Assembly (NCBI GenBank): GCA_963681505.1
Contig: OY811989.1
Coordinates: 1,632,486 to 1,696,485 of the forward strand
Reading direction: 5' to 3'
DNA length: 64,000 nt
From: Eunapius fragilis
Lineage: Eukaryota; Porifera; Demospongiae; Spongillida; Spongillidae
Shown here: positions 10,824 through 23,559 of the stretch, piece after piece
How the letters are laid out: every line of letters begins with the position of its first letter
Position numbering within the stretch: the first letter of the stretch is position 1
The notes under the pieces: generated by a model
The model's database searches: none
What the model was told of the DNA's origin: nothing
The model's input: the letters and a program-made list of their open reading frames with translations, nothing else
Made by a program: the position numbers and the translations under genes

Positions 10824-10837
10824 TTCCGCCGCCACTG
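10473..10837. mobile_element. GC-rich MITE with CAG(N)GGCGG ends
   Basis: Terminal inverted repeats are CAGGGGCGGCGGAAGG and CCTTCCGCCGCCACTG. The interior holds runs of G and C (about 10500-10517, 10580-10600, 10785-10823) and a CTCGAGACCCCCC block. The same blocks occur inverted at 57232-57879. Flanking AAACT and ATACT could be a 5 bp target duplication with one mismatch. No coding capacity. Confidence 0.7.
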
Positions 10838-11029
10838 ATACTGCGATCAAATGAAATTCCCACCTGTTATAACGCTGCACAATTCTAATTATACGTGAAT
10901 GTTGCCATGGGAACGCCTCAATTTAGCACTCCGCATTACGTAATGATTACGTATGTCAGTTTCATGCTTTATTCATATATCTGATACCTGAAGATGTCCT
11001 TCCAAACCTTTAAACCTTTCCTATCCCGA

Positions 11030-11250
11030 GTTATACTCACCCGAGAAAAAGAAGAATTAGAAGACGACGACGACGACGATGGAGAAGAATTGGCCTGGGG
11101 ACGAGGAAAAACACGAGTATTTTTGTTCTCTTAAAGCAAACAGTTTGAAGGCTGGAACAAAACATTAAAATGACCGTCTTTGCCTTCTGGTTCGATAGCA
11201 GCAAAGAGCTAAACTATCCGTTTCTTGGTACGCGAGTTATACACGGGTCG
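11030..11250 (-). pseudogene. Dispersed coding repeat, decayed copy
   Basis: On the minus strand the conceptual product contains a stop-interrupted ENKNTR motif, then PRPQANSSPSSSSSSS and FSRV followed by a stop. This is homologous to the intact frame at 30983-31222 (ENKNTR...SPPSASSSSSSFRRV). A third copy lies at 45260-45505. The function is unknown. Confidence 0.5.
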
Positions 11251-13400
11251 TGTTTTAAAAAATGATTTCACGACCCGGGTCAATTCCTGTATAGAAACTA
11301 CTATCGTATTTCCTGATATACATACATGCGCATGCGTATACATATAAAGTTCGACACCCTTTTTACTTTTTCATAGCAATAATTTACCTGGTCCTGGTTC
11401 AGAATTTGATCACTCTTACCAGCCAAAAGCAGTCTTTACACTTCATGAGAGTCTTTGGACAGTACGAGATGCCTTACTGATTGACAGAGTTGGACTGTAG
11501 TTAATTAACCTAAATTTATGTGTATGATGGAAGTTAGTTATTTTTTTTGTGAACCCATATGAACAGAGAGTAAGACAAAATTGTACTCAAGAAATGGTCA
11601 GCAATTCAGAGAATACTGGTTCATCCATGCAATAATTATGAAATACATTAGCAAAGCAACTTCTGTACCAACAAGATAAATCATAACGATGTGCAAAAAA
11701 TTGGGTAGTAAGGCTTGTCTTTGGCACAGCGCAAAGAGAAAAGTACGTTTTTAATTCGAGTTGTTGGCTTGAAAACCGAATGAACAATATCATTTGGGGG
11801 AGCTAAATAAGAAGTGATGTATTGTCGGTAGAAAACTGCAAAACGGGTAGGAGTTGGAACCGGCAAAGAATGCACAAAGTAGCACACACATCAAGCTTCA
11901 TAAGACATTTCAAAAAAGTTATAGTTGTCATACATTTTTCTGTGACTACGAAATATTTTTCATAATGTATTTTTTAAGGACCGCATCCAATTTACTTCAA
12001 TTTTACGGACAAAATTAGTGATGTGGAAATCAATTAACAATTGGTAACTTATGTATGAGGTGTCACGAAACAACTGTAAGGATATGGTTGCTAGGTAATT
12101 CAATTTCAATTTAAAACAAATATTGAAAGTTTGGTCATACGCATAGGACCAGACCCTGGAGATTAAAGGCATTTTATAGGACTTGGGATAAATTAATGTC
12201 ATATTCGAACCAGAATTTTACATTGCCTTTGAATTCATCATTAGTTCACATGTATTGTCATTGTGGCCGCATTGTACTAGTGGTGAAAGTGGACACACTT
12301 CATGTCCAGTATCTCACTCTTTTAATTTCTGATTGCCATAAATGTGATAGCAGAAGGATATAACTTATAGAAGAATGTTTGATTCTAATATTGCTCTTAC
12401 GACCAAGCTTTTAAAAGTGTATAGCACTAACTTAATAAGCAAGCTTTAAGTAGGAAGAAAACAATTCAAACTCAAATTAACAGCTGCAAAAAGGGATAAA
12501 ACTGCAAAAGATATACTCATCAAGTAGTTACAAAAGGAAAATCAAGTACTGAAACAAGGAAGTAATCAATCTGAGTATGAGAAGATTGCTGGCTGTTATA
12601 AGGTCTAAATTCAAAAGGTTTAAGATATCTCATTAACATTTAGTACACAAATTGAAAAAGGAAAACAATGCATTAAAAAAATCAAGTGAGCAATCTCAAA
12701 GCAGATAATGATATACTTTGATCAAAGTGCGATTCTATGGAGACAGAAATAAAAAACACATACTCTAAATCTGAAATCCTATAGTACATCGTGCTGCAAA
12801 GCCATTTACTACTGCCTGGAACATCATGTACCCATAACCTGCATATGCCCATGCAATTATTGAAGTAGTTTTAGCTCAAATGGCAGGTTTGAAAGTTACT
12901 GCTCTCCCTGAATTTGTAATGTTAGTAATTTATCATATGAGCTAAGTGATTTAAAAATTGGTGAAATAATGTATAATGGTAAAGATATAACACTTCCTTG
13001 GGACTCGACAAGCATTAATGGAGATCATATTAATAAAATTAATATATTACGTGTGTCAGCAGTACTGCCAACATCATATGTGTTAAGCTGAAGATCAATT
13101 GCAGGAGGTACAATTGAAGACTATGCATCTCATATCAGCTTGTGATACCATTAACACCGTCATCACTACATTTGCTACATGTCATAGAGTAGACTATTTT
13201 CATGCCAAATCCAGCATTATTTAGCCTTTGAAGAACACACTAAGTGACAGAATTGCAGTTAATCACTGTGTGGTGCAACAGCTAAAAACTGAATTTTAAG
13301 TATAATTATTAGAACTAATCTTTATCCATTTGAGTGACCGCATTGCAAAAAAGTGTACAAATATTTTAAAGGTGTATAACAATGATAATAAGTATAGAGA
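11251..13400. other. AT-rich intergenic stretch
   Basis: I see no gene. Around 12480-13080 the plus strand has Lys-rich frame pieces broken by many stops, which could be an old coding sequence, but no motif is recognisable. Confidence 0.4.
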
Positions 13401-13406
13401 GAGGCC

Positions 13407-13799
13407 ATGGCCTCACTAGAGACCTTGATCATACCAGACCAGCTGACATTCAGATGGGGCAGAGGCACACCTGCCACACTGGACATCACCATCACATCAC
13501 CCCTCTGCCCAGCCATCTTAGGTGAGTCATGTCACCAAGCTGTGGTGGCAGCCCTTGCAGCAGAGGCCTGTAAGCTATACTCCAATGGACCCAAATGCCA
13601 GGAGTTAGGTTGGTCCTGCATTCCATTGGCAGTGGAGACGTATGGAAATTGGGGCAAAGAGGTCCATGCTACCATTTCAAGGCTGGCATCTCACCTGGCC
13701 ATTCACCAGTCTTCCCTCAAGTTGTCAGTGATGGCTGAGATCTATGGGCAATTGAATACTGCCCTGATCCGGTCTATTGCCAGAGCCATCCTAGCATAA
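13407..13799 (+). pseudogene. C-terminal fragment of a non-LTR retrotransposon with restriction-like endonuclease
   Basis: An open 130-residue frame resembles the tail of the elements at 60998-62089 and 63568-64000. It starts at the endonuclease PD...D segment (PDQLTFRWGRGTPATLDITI), then TSPL, CQELGWSCIPLAVETYG and a C-terminal LNTALIRSIARAILA. The reverse transcriptase and CCHC zinc part are absent, so this is a truncated insertion or remnant. The shared blocks CxELG...PLxxETYG and ARAIL/ATAIL make the relationship clear. Confidence 0.65.
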
Positions 13800-13869
13800 G
13801 AGCTATTACCCTCCTAACTTCTTATGTTTGTGTTTGGTGTTTTGTTCATAATAACCATGAATATTTCAA

Positions 13870-14225
13870 AAAAGTAAGGGAATTTTACAAGTGATACATT
13901 TGGAAGGGACTGCTGAGCTGTCAATTCATTATTGCCATGAACAAAATGAGGTTTAAGCGAAGAATGGAGACCCATTTAAGCAATTTTTAAACAAAATAAT
14001 ATCAAACCAAGTATTATAATTCGGGATCTGGGTAATCGTTTTCACGTGATGTTTCATCTTGCTGGTACTTTGTATTATCTTAGAGAAAATTAAAGCATTT
14101 AATATATTTGGACGTAACAATACTACAACTTTACAAACATCACTGCTAAGGGACTTATGAAATATTAATATTTTATTAAAATTGCGTGCACTTGGAATCA
14201 TTGGAAAAATGGTCACAGAGGCCGC
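13870..14225 (-). repeat. Dispersed repeat, inverted copy of 240-480
   Basis: Read on the minus strand it follows 240-480 block by block: the TTACAAATTTTG/TCCAAATATATT region, ACGAGAAAACGATTACCCA-like sequence, ACCGAATTATAATACTTGG, GGGTCTCC, CATTTTGTTCATGGCAATAA and CCCTTCCAAATG. It is a moderately diverged repeat family of unknown class. Confidence 0.7.
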
Positions 14226-14758
14226 ATGAATGCAAGTATTTCAAGCCTTGATAGCATAAACTGTATATTTAAATGTGTCTAGAAAACTTGAGTGTATTAA
14301 AAGAGTCGCCTTTGACGACTTGCGGGCTAAGGCTGATACTTTTGGTGCATCCTTGGATGTATGTAGGTTCTGATGTACATTAAAAATAAAAATACAAAAA
14401 AAAACACTATTATTTAACAATAATGAAAGCGTCTATTATGGTTTAGCACAGCTACGATAAGGGTAGCATGCTGACGATGAAGGGATTGATTCGAGGGGCG
14501 TAAGACTTAAAAACCTTTACATCAAAATAATGCCCACTCGAACCGACTCCCCCAAAAGCCATCCACTGTTATATCCAGTCGTGCACTATTCGCTGCAAGT
14601 GCACTCATGACCTCATCTGTCATGGGCTGTATGTAATACATCCGGGATGCTGCTGTACGTGACGTATGGTGGTCTGGGTACGAGGCTAGGTCACTCTCGA
14701 TTGATACATGTACCAGTCGAGTCATTCCTGAGTTTATAAATTCTATTATTAGAAGTAA
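14226..14758. other. Intergenic, nothing recognised
   Basis: No gene, RNA or repeat supported. An A-run near 14390-14405 follows a stretch of moderate AT content. Confidence 0.4.
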
Positions 14759-14840
14759 GACGAGGTGGCCGAGTGGTTAAGGCGATGGACTGCTAATCCA
14801 TTGTGCTTTGCACGCGTGGGTTCGAATCCCACCCTCGTCG
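14759..14840 (+). tRNA. tRNA-Ser (anticodon GCU), second identical copy
   Basis: The 82-nt gene has the same sequence as the minus-strand gene at 7297-7378. Anticodon GCT is at 14792-14794 in loop CTGCTAA. Box A is GGCCGAGTGGTTAAGG and box B is GGTTCGAATCC. A TTTTT terminator follows about 10 nt after the gene. Flanks of the two copies are unrelated. Confidence 0.95.
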
Positions 14841-15782
14841 TAAGAACCTTTTTGTGTAAAGACGTCTCTGCCCAAACACTTTTTTTGTCTCCGTGAATAC
14901 ATATTATCAGAGGCATACAATGACATGTTCAGCAGAACAGGAAAAGAAGCGAAAGTACTCAGCAGCTGTTGAAGAAAGACGGGCTTCATTTACACTTTTT
15001 GTAGTTTATGGGGTCTTGGGACATGGATGCACCCCCTGCCACAGCAAATATCTCATCTAATAGTTGCTGCTGATATTGAGTGCTGCTGATGAGGTTTCTA
15101 CCACTCAAGGCTTTTATGCCTTTTATGCCAATTAAGGTCATCCAGGCCAGTACTTTGAGAGGAGCTGCAGCAAGCATTTATTGCCAAGACTTTAAATAAT
15201 TGTAAAATAGTTTCGAAAGAATAATATAACTAGAAATTAAATTAATTATAGTATTCTGAATGTTATAATCCGACCCGGCTGCGGGCCTTGCAGACCACAG
15301 GCCGGACCCTGGCCTGACTTTCGGCAATCATGATTCTGCATGACAACAGAATAGCTGGTGAGGAAAAACAGAACTTTTGGGGGTATCTTTCGTAGCGCAA
15401 TAAAATTTTTTGCAAATCAGATATAGCTTGCCACTCGCCGGTGGTATTTTTAATTGTCTAATATCCTGGGCGTCATCCCGTGGGTACACTTGTCAACCGC
15501 GGTGTACATTTAAGTTATTCACGTTGGGCCAGTTAAACAGCTCCTTTATATTTGACTGTGCACTGATGCGCGTTGTACAGGTGCTTTCGAGCTTGGACCG
15601 AAATTAGTTCCCAGCTATCTTATTCTTTTTTTTTTTCCGGTCCGTTCAGAATGAATGTCCGTGCCTCATTAAATTATGGAACGTACGTCAAGCAAGCTAA
15701 ACTACTCTCTCGTTTGATTTTTATTCAGAAGGCGCTCCCTTCCTCAAGCCAGTAAACACACCCAACCACTCACAGCAAGACC
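14841..15782. other. Intergenic, upstream of PRCP
   Basis: No gene is recognised. It contains a short GC-rich patch near 15275-15320 and otherwise ordinary sequence. The last 100 bases are the presumed PRCP promoter. Confidence 0.4.
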
Positions 15783-15792
15783 GTCACGTGAC
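15783..15792 (+). promoter_or_regulatory. Perfect palindromic E-box of the CLEAR type (GTCACGTGAC)
   Basis: The decamer equals the consensus bound in vertebrates by the TFEB/MITF family to coordinate lysosomal genes. It sits 64 bp upstream of the PRCP start codon, a lysosomal enzyme gene. I noticed no other perfect decamer in the window, although shorter CACGTG boxes occur elsewhere. Confidence 0.6.
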
Positions 15793-15855
15793 TATAGAAC
15801 ACAAGTTATGAATTTCATATAAATTATTGCAGCAGTGGAAGTTATAAATCGAGAC

Positions 15856-16478
15856 ATGATCGGAGCGCTGCTGCTTGTAGTGCTTCTCTTCGGGAGCTGC
15901 GCCTCCACGCTTGCCCTCAGACGTCCCAGGGCAACTGCGTGGAACCAGGGCTCGCTGCTTACTAACCCCTCCGGATACCCGTACGCTACAAAATACTACA
16001 CCCAGTGGGTAAGGGATACGGTATTTCCTCGTCCCTTCTCATGTGAAAAGATGCACTCCTTTAGCTCGATCATTTCAACGTAGCCGACGGACGTACCTTC
16101 CAGCAGCGATACCTTATTAATACGGACTACTGGAACCCCGCTGGGCCTATGTTCTTCTATACAGGCAACGAGGGAGACATCACGTGGTTTTGCAACAATA
16201 CGGTGCGCAGCATGGCCAAGTGTTCTTTCACCAGCTTCTCTGTGTGAGCTCGGTCTGTAACTACTCTAGGGATTCATGTGGGACATAGCCCCTCAGTTCA
16301 ATGCCATGCTCGTGTTTGCCGAGCACCGTTACTACGGTGAGTCCCTCCCATTCGGCCAAGATTCTTACAAGGACGCGGAGCACCTAGCTTACCTCATGAG
16401 CGAGCAGGCGTTGGCCGATTTTGCTGAACTCGTTGTGGAGTTAAAGGTCAGTTTCGCGGCTGTAATTCTGAAGGGTGG

Positions 16479-16538
<60 letters not shown>

Positions 16539-19500
16539 GTGTGTGTGTGTTGAAATTGCATTTGTGTACTGCATTGGTGTTTCAGCCGGTTATTCCACTC
16601 ACTATTTGAATTTGCAGAGTATCTATGGCGACATGTCAGTGTTTGCCTTTGGAGGGTCTTATGGAGGTATGTGACCACCAATGCTTGCTTCACTGTGGTA
16701 CATGTATGTCCCTTTCTATGCAGGAATGCTGGCTGCATGGTTCAGGATGCTATACCCAAGCATTGTAGTTGGGTACGTTGTGTGTACAATCTGTGATTGG
16801 TCTGTCCTAGAATTTTTGGTTTTCCCAACGTACCGTAATTTTGACCTGAACTTTGTATTTGTGCACTTGCATACTTGTATATCCGCGATAAATGAGGACA
16901 CACCCGGTCATAGAGACGTTTGCAGCTTGATCATGTGCACCTCATGCAGATGCCCCACCTCCCATCCTACATGTACCCATCACCAGCATGTCTTCCATGT
17001 AGGCCACCACGTGTGTGGTAGCACCCGCAACAGGCTTTCTATCATCTTTCGAGAATGGCTGCATGGAGCAGAAGAAATTCTAAACAGTAAACTACAGTAC
17101 TGTACTGAAGTGCTTCTGTCAACCTCCATTTCTAGTTCTTTGCCATATACAAGTGCTGTCACCAAGATAGGCTTTGCCTCCTCACTCTTCGTAATTAATA
17201 CAGTCTGAATATCAGTGCTGTTCTCGGACATGTGAGCTTTTTACAGCTTTGTGGACTTACCAGTCATTTGTTTATCCCCATGTGGTTTTCCTTTACCTGC
17301 CCGGGTGGAAGGTTATCGAAGCAAGATCCTTGTGTTAATTCCACTAATAGGTATTGACATTATGGCCAATAATCATGCTAGCGAATTTCTTAATTTTGGT
17401 CCATATGGGTTCTCTGGCGAGTATAAGTCTGCAAGCAATCCTCTTCCTGTTGTAGCGATCGATTTTTGAAAGGACAAAATTTGGTTAAATTCAATATGCG
17501 TAGATGCATTGGTATGCATGGGTTTGAACAATTACTGCATGGGGCTTTCAAGAGTAACCTGGTTGCTTTTGTTTCCAATTGTTGATTGCTCTATTTATAA
17601 TTAGTCAGTTGCGTACTGGCAGAGTTGGCCTCCTCAGTTATACTCCCTAGCTAAACCTGTACCTTCAATGGAATAATGGTGTAGGTGATTGCTGACTGCT
17701 CTGAGTTACGTTTTCTGGGCATTGGATTGGTGTGTAGCAGTTGTGTGTTTGTTAATTAGCCTTATCATGACACTTGTGCAAAAGGCATCGCACGTGGGGT
17801 GTCTTTGAGATCATGGGCAGCTACCTTTTAGCTACCTTTTCCTGGTGGAAGAAACTATGTTCTGTGTGCTCCCAAGTCAAGCATTTCTGCTCATGGCTCT
17901 TCAAGCATTTCTCCTCATGGCTCTGCAAGCATTTCTTCTCATGGCTCTGCATTTTAATACACTCCCGTTTTTAAGAATCAATAATAGCCTTCACCTTGTA
18001 GCAAATGGTTGTGGTGCGGCCCTTTCGGATGTGAACAAAACATTCAATGTCATGGGATACTTGCATGTAATTAGCAGTTGCTTTCATCTGCGCCTATAGC
18101 ATGTCCCCTGATATTGCCTCCTCCTTCACACCTTTCTGCATGTTGCACATGGATTCGAAACACTTTAGATTCCTGAATCTAGTTTCTCCCTTCAAGGAGA
18201 GTCATGAAAGTTATATATGGACTACAATTTTGAAATCTGTCCTGGGTTACTAATTTTTAAATCAACTGTTTCAATGCATAATTTTTATTTCTAATAGCAA
18301 AATAAAATAGGTTCATAATTTTTGTCAATAAAGCATTTGTGTGTCAAATCAAACTTTTGAGACCAAAATCTTTGCTATGGGTTTCTTTTTGGTTCTGTCA
18401 TCGTCTCTGATTCGTCTTAAGTGTGCACTCATTTATGACACACACTTTGTGTGGATATGATAGCACTCACATCTTTACACAGATCCCTTGCCTCCTCGGC
18501 TCCCATATGGATGTTCCCTGGCATGGCTCCATGTGAGGTATGATGGTGTTACATGTACCTGAATGAGGGAATCATAGTGTTTGGTTTTTGGGAAGTAGTA
18601 TCACTTCATGTGTTGCAACCCTACCCTGTGCTGTGATGCTTCAGAGATGTATATTAAAGTTTTTTTATTCGACAATGCATGCATGTAAGTATTGAAACTC
18701 TTGAGTCCTGATTGACATTTAGTAGAGGTATTGGTATTTATTTGAATCGTATATGTATTAATTAGGTGATATTATTCAATGAGCATCCAAGATTGTTAGA
18801 TTGATATTTAATTCAGTACATGTGAGAGCTCTTATTATTGGCGTACATGTGATTCCTAATGTGTGCAGAAAATAATCTTGCCATAACAAGTGGAAAAAAA
18901 AATTTCACACTCACTATCAAACGTTGTAGACTTGATGAGAGCATTCCATATCTGGTCTTGTAATCCTTGTGGGCTTAGGGTTAATAAAGAAAAGATACAG
19001 GGGGTGAAAAAAGAGGTTCCCCGCAACCACCGTTACCAATATATTGCGTGAAAATTAAAAAGTCCTTTTCAGAAGAAACTTTGAGTATGCGATACATTCT
19101 CAGGTACGTTACAATTGCAAACTAACTCTAAAGTACTGCCTGATCATATGAAAACAGCCTATTAATAAGAAAAAAGTATGCCTCACTACACACGATGACT
19201 GAGAAATTGCAAACCTTGTCACATTGAATTAATACAAGCTAACGTATATGATAGTACTAAAGACACCAATCATCATGGCAAGACAAACATTACCTTCACA
19301 ATCATCTTAATGTTTCACAACACCAATATACAGATCTGGTTCCCAGGCCATGACTTTTTCCCTGATCAAACCATGTATTTTTTCTTTATTATGTCCTCTA
19401 GTTTTGGTCTCAAAATTAAAATGAATTCTCCATACTGTACAGAGGTCAATGTGTATGGTGACTCAACTAATAAAGGCTCCAAACAGATGCAATGATTCAC

Positions 19501-22500
19501 ACATGTGTCATAGCATCAGTTTTATTTTTATATAGTGGCAAGTTCTAAAGCATGTTGCAATTTTGATCCTGTATAGTCTAGGACATTAGAATTGTAACTT
19601 TAATAATTTCTGTTCTTCTCCCACGCACTTTCTTCTTTTCACCTTATGCTTTCCATTACCAGTTTAGACATCATCAAGGTTGTTATGAATTTCCATTTTA
19701 TTTTATTTTACTGTAACTTGTTTTACATTAGTCACCACTGCTACATATGGTTACCATTGTTACCTGTGGTTATCACTGTTCCCTATGGTCCCCGTATTGT
19801 CTTACAGGGTGTATCTCAGGTTATCACAAATGACTTCAAGAATGCCAATGAGAACTGTTCTGTAAACATTCGAAATTCGTGGGATGCCATCACCCACGTT
19901 GCTAGCAAAGGTTTGACCATATACATCTGGAACCATGATAAATTGGGAGCATGAAATCCAGATGCGCACAATAAAATTTTCAAGTTCCTTATTCGCTCAC
20001 ACCCTCCCCTATCCACCCTTGCTGGTCCAGATGGAGGCTTGGCCTGGATCTCCAAGACTTTTAGCCTATGCCAAGGCCTGAACAATACCTCAGATGTGAA
20101 TGACTTCTCTGGGTTTCTCCAAGATACGTGGTTCAACTTGGCCATGGGTAAGGGACATGATTGTGTGTGCATACACGCCACTGAATGTGCTCTGGTATGT
20201 ATGTACCCACTCTCACCTCCGTACCTGCTATGTCGGCCTTTGATGCACCCTCTCGTATGCACATGTGCACACACAATCATACACACATGAACAATCCCCC
20301 ACATGCACCCACACATGCGCAATCACACCCGCACATACACTCACACACACAGTTGATTATCCATATCCAGCTAGCTTCCTTGAACCACTTCCTGCGTGGC
20401 CAATAGATGTATGTTGTCCTTTATTTGTACTGTACATTTTTGGTTTCATCTCATCCTTTCTACCTTCTCAGCAAACATGTCTTTCTCTTTCGACTCTGAT
20501 AAGTGACCCATATCAGGTAGTTTTTGAGATTTGGGAGAAGGGTAGGAAGAGAGGAGGCAGGGATGCATTTTGTGACCTTTGTTCAGAGTTCCGTAAACAC
20601 TTGCACAAATTATCTTGCATACCTGCACCGCTGCTCAGTGATTTCTCGTTTGCCCGGCTACTTTGGTAGCTTGGTAGCTTTATTTTTTTTCCTCAATACC
20701 TTTCAAGGTTGCTAATGGCGACATTGGGGTCATGTGATGCTGATATATTGCTATTTGCCACAATAGTATGGTTGCCTTTGGTACAGTATCCTTAAAAGTT
20801 GCATTGCATTGTTAAGAAAGAAGGATCAGTGTCACTTTACGTGTAAAAATATAAGGTCATTCTTTATGTATAATGTTAAGTCTTAAATGTCTAAGGTCGT
20901 TCTTTATGTATAAGGCTTCTTGTCTTTCTGTTCAGCTACTCACAGCTGTAGCTGAATCACTTCAAGTGTACTATAACTACACTGGCACCACCAGCTGCTT
21001 CAATGTCTCACAAACTGCTGTGTCATCTCTTGGTGCAACTGGGTGGAATTTCCAAGTACGCTATTTTTGTTTGGTTTATCTAATAGTGCTAATGAAATTC
21101 TGTCACTGTTACAGTTTTGAAATGTGGTGGTAACACCATATAGTGCCAACAAATTATTATTCAATCCTGGTTATTGCATGGCCCCCACCTCTTCATGCTA
21201 GGCAGGCTTAGTGGCCACTGAACATGTCTCTCCTGTAAAGCAGCAGAGGCTGCACTAATTAGGAACATAGGTGGGCGGGATGAGGGGGGGGGGGTGTAGT
21301 TATGTCTGGTATGTCAAATGTGTTGTGTTAATACAAATAACCAGTGTACTCAGTAGGTGATGTTGCTGCTATCCCATTGTAATCCATAGGTTACAGACAA
21401 AGTATATGGGAATCACTAGAGATATTGCCTGGTGTGTGCCCAATCTAGTTAATCAATTGCAATTCTCTGGGTTTACATTTGTATGTGCAGGCGTATTGCC
21501 GCAGCTGTTACAGCTACAGAAACATGCAGTTCTATGGCTAAATGTTATATTTCCAGAAGTCCCTCATTTGGGTGAGGGTGGGATCCTTGCCTCCATACTT
21601 TCAGTACTTCAAACACTAGCTGCAGACATGGTTATATATTGTATATTGATGTTGCAAGGAGTGGAAAGAGATTCTATGGCCAAATCTTTACTCTTTTCTG
21701 TGTCCTGCATGTCTGATCAGGCATCCTATGTGTGCTATGCAGTCAGTTAAATTATTTTGTAATTGTTCAGTTGTACATGTATGATTGCTTCTATTGATGT
21801 GCAATGAATACACCATGTCTGGAGTCTTTGGCAATGTGGCCAATATTATTGGGGTGATAAGGAAGGTCCAGTGCTGTTTTTTTTTGGTAATAATTGTTTG
21901 TTGACAGGATGGGTTTTACAAATTAGATCAAGATATTAGTATGGATAATGCACCTTCATCCCATCTCTTAAGACCTGCACAGAGATGGTGATGCCAACGT
22001 GCTCTGATGGGATCAACGACATGTTTCCTCCAAGTCCAGTACGTTATTACCTTGGTGTGATACAAATGCCTCCCTCACTCTGATCTTAATTTCAGTGGAA
22101 CCTTACTGCATTTGAAGACTCCTGCTTGCAGATGTTTGGCTTGGTGCCCAGGCCTTACTGGGTAGTTACACTGTATGGAGGCAAAGATATTCACTTCCAT
22201 TCAAACATCATTTTTAGGTTTGTTGTAAAATATAGTACGGAATGTTCTATGAGATTTTGACCCTTGTAGATTTGTATAAAGCATCGAACTATATTTCTCA
22301 ATTACTGCATTAATTCAAATTAATCTTCTGAACTGTTTATGCTATCAACGTACATGTACTATTTTCAACATTTAATACACAGTTTCTATGTGCGATAATA
22401 TGATTTGGTGTTGTGCACACGCAGGCTGCCGATGTTACGAGGTCTGATGCCCCAAGGAACAGCCCAATCTTCAGGTAGCAGCGTTTTTTAAAAACCGCTT

Positions 22501-23332
22501 CAAATCTGATATGGTATTGTGGTTATTGACAAATCCATTACAGAGATATAGCTGCACAAAGTCCATTTATGGTTTCCTGCTTGATTTGTGCCAATGATTT
22601 AGGCACCCACCTCCCATACATTGAATGACCTAAATCATTGGTGTAGGAAACCATGCACGGACTTGCACAGCTCATTATTTCGTAATGAATGAAGTAAGAA
22701 TTAGCAAACATAACGACTTGTTTGGACCCCCTTGGGGTATTGGACCTCGTAATGTCAATACCTCTAAGAAACCAAATTATATATATTCACATATATCATA
22801 CATAGAAATGGCGTAGTCAAAATATTGAAAATAGGAAGTAGATGGTGTTAACAGTTCAGAAGATACAGCAATTTGATTTTGATGCCATATATATATATAT
22901 AAATCCATAGGGAAAAAATCTCGTAGAATGTTCTATGCATCTGTCATGGTATATTGGGCTTCACCACATACCTTATATAGCAACGGTGGACTTGATCCCT
23001 GGTCTGCTGGTGGTGTGACCTACAACATATCAGATACATTGGTTGCACTGATAATCCCAGATGGTGCCCACCACCTTGATCTGAGGGCTGCTACTGAAGA
23101 TGATCCACAGGATGTTAAAGCAGTTCGTGCTGCTGAGGTGGGACTTATCAGAGCTTGGATCAAGGAAGGTGACCAAATGAAGAAAGGGGACCAGATGAAG
23201 GATGGGGACCAGGTGAAGGATGGGGACCAGATAAAGGATGAGGACCAAATGAAGGATGGGGACCAGATGAAGGATGGGGACCAGATGAGGAAATATGAGG
23301 CACTAATAAGAGTGAAGAATAGCAGGAAATAG
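15856..23332 (+). CDS. PRCP: Lysosomal Pro-X carboxypeptidase, 14 exons
   Basis: S28 serine carboxypeptidase that removes C-terminal residues after proline. Exons in phase: 15856-16008, 16065-16202, 16270-16446, 16618-16666, 16724-16772, 18483-18537, 19808-19910, 20031-20147, 20353-20408, 20472-20516, 20936-21055, 21973-22038, 22096-22217, 22981-23332. All have GT-AG borders; the product is 533 residues. Visible marks: signal peptide (ALLLVVLLFGSC), LDHFNVADGRTFQQRYLI, FFYTGNEGDITWF, LVFAEHRYYGESLPFG, nucleophile GGSYGG (Ser170), NGGLDPWSAGG (Asp422) and GAHHLDL (His447/448). The motifs, especially FCNNTGFMWD and VDYPYP, favour PRCP over DPP7. The length slightly exceeds the usual 490-500 because of a hydrophilic repeat tail (residues 480-521). 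Exon 10 is only 45 nt and rests on phase and family alignment. No disabling change is seen. Confidence 0.93.
16479..16551 (+). repeat. (TG)n microsatellite in PRCP intron 3
   Basis: About 36 TG units, with one C interruption, lie 32 bp after the donor of exon 3. They open long spurious frames on both strands. Confidence 0.95.
17877..17950 (+). repeat. 24 bp tandem repeat in PRCP intron 5
   Basis: Three units of the type CAAGCATTTCTCCTCATGGCTCT follow one another with small differences. They lie in the 1.7 kb intron 5 and are not coding. Confidence 0.75.
22551..22671. mobile_element. Short hairpin-forming element in PRCP intron 13
   Basis: The left arm (GCTGCACAAAGTCCA, ATGGTTTCCTGC, CCAATGATTTAGG) is complementary to the right arm (CCTAAATCATTGG, AGGAAACCAT, GGACTTGCACAGC). 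The loop is about 22 nt. It looks like a small inverted-repeat transposon remnant. No target duplication was established. Confidence 0.65.
23168..23293 (+). repeat. 18 bp coding minisatellite in PRCP exon 14
   Basis: Seven 18 bp units encode variants of GDQMKD after the conserved peptidase domain. Nearly all differences are single substitutions, and the reading frame is kept because the unit is a multiple of three. It adds a charged tail absent from typical PRCP. Confidence 0.9.
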
Positions 23333-23547
23333 ATTGTACATTTACCTGTGGTTAAATGTGTTATTTAGTTTTGTGGGACAGATGCAGTGACTTATTAAGC
23401 TGCTTACCCATGCCCTGCCTGTAAAGAAATGACAATATTTAAAGCGGGCTACATTAATAATGGCAATACTGCTCCTGCCCTTGTGACTTTATTTGTTAGT
23501 GTGTTGTAGTTATTATGTATTTTCGCCACATGTACATGTATAATTAT

Positions 23548-23553
23548 AATAAA
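23548..23553 (+). terminator. Candidate PRCP polyadenylation signal AATAAA
   Basis: It is the first AATAAA seen downstream of the PRCP stop, about 215 bp into the 3' untranslated region, in a sequence TATAATAAACTGAGG. Confidence 0.5.
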
Positions 23554-23559
23554 CTGAGG

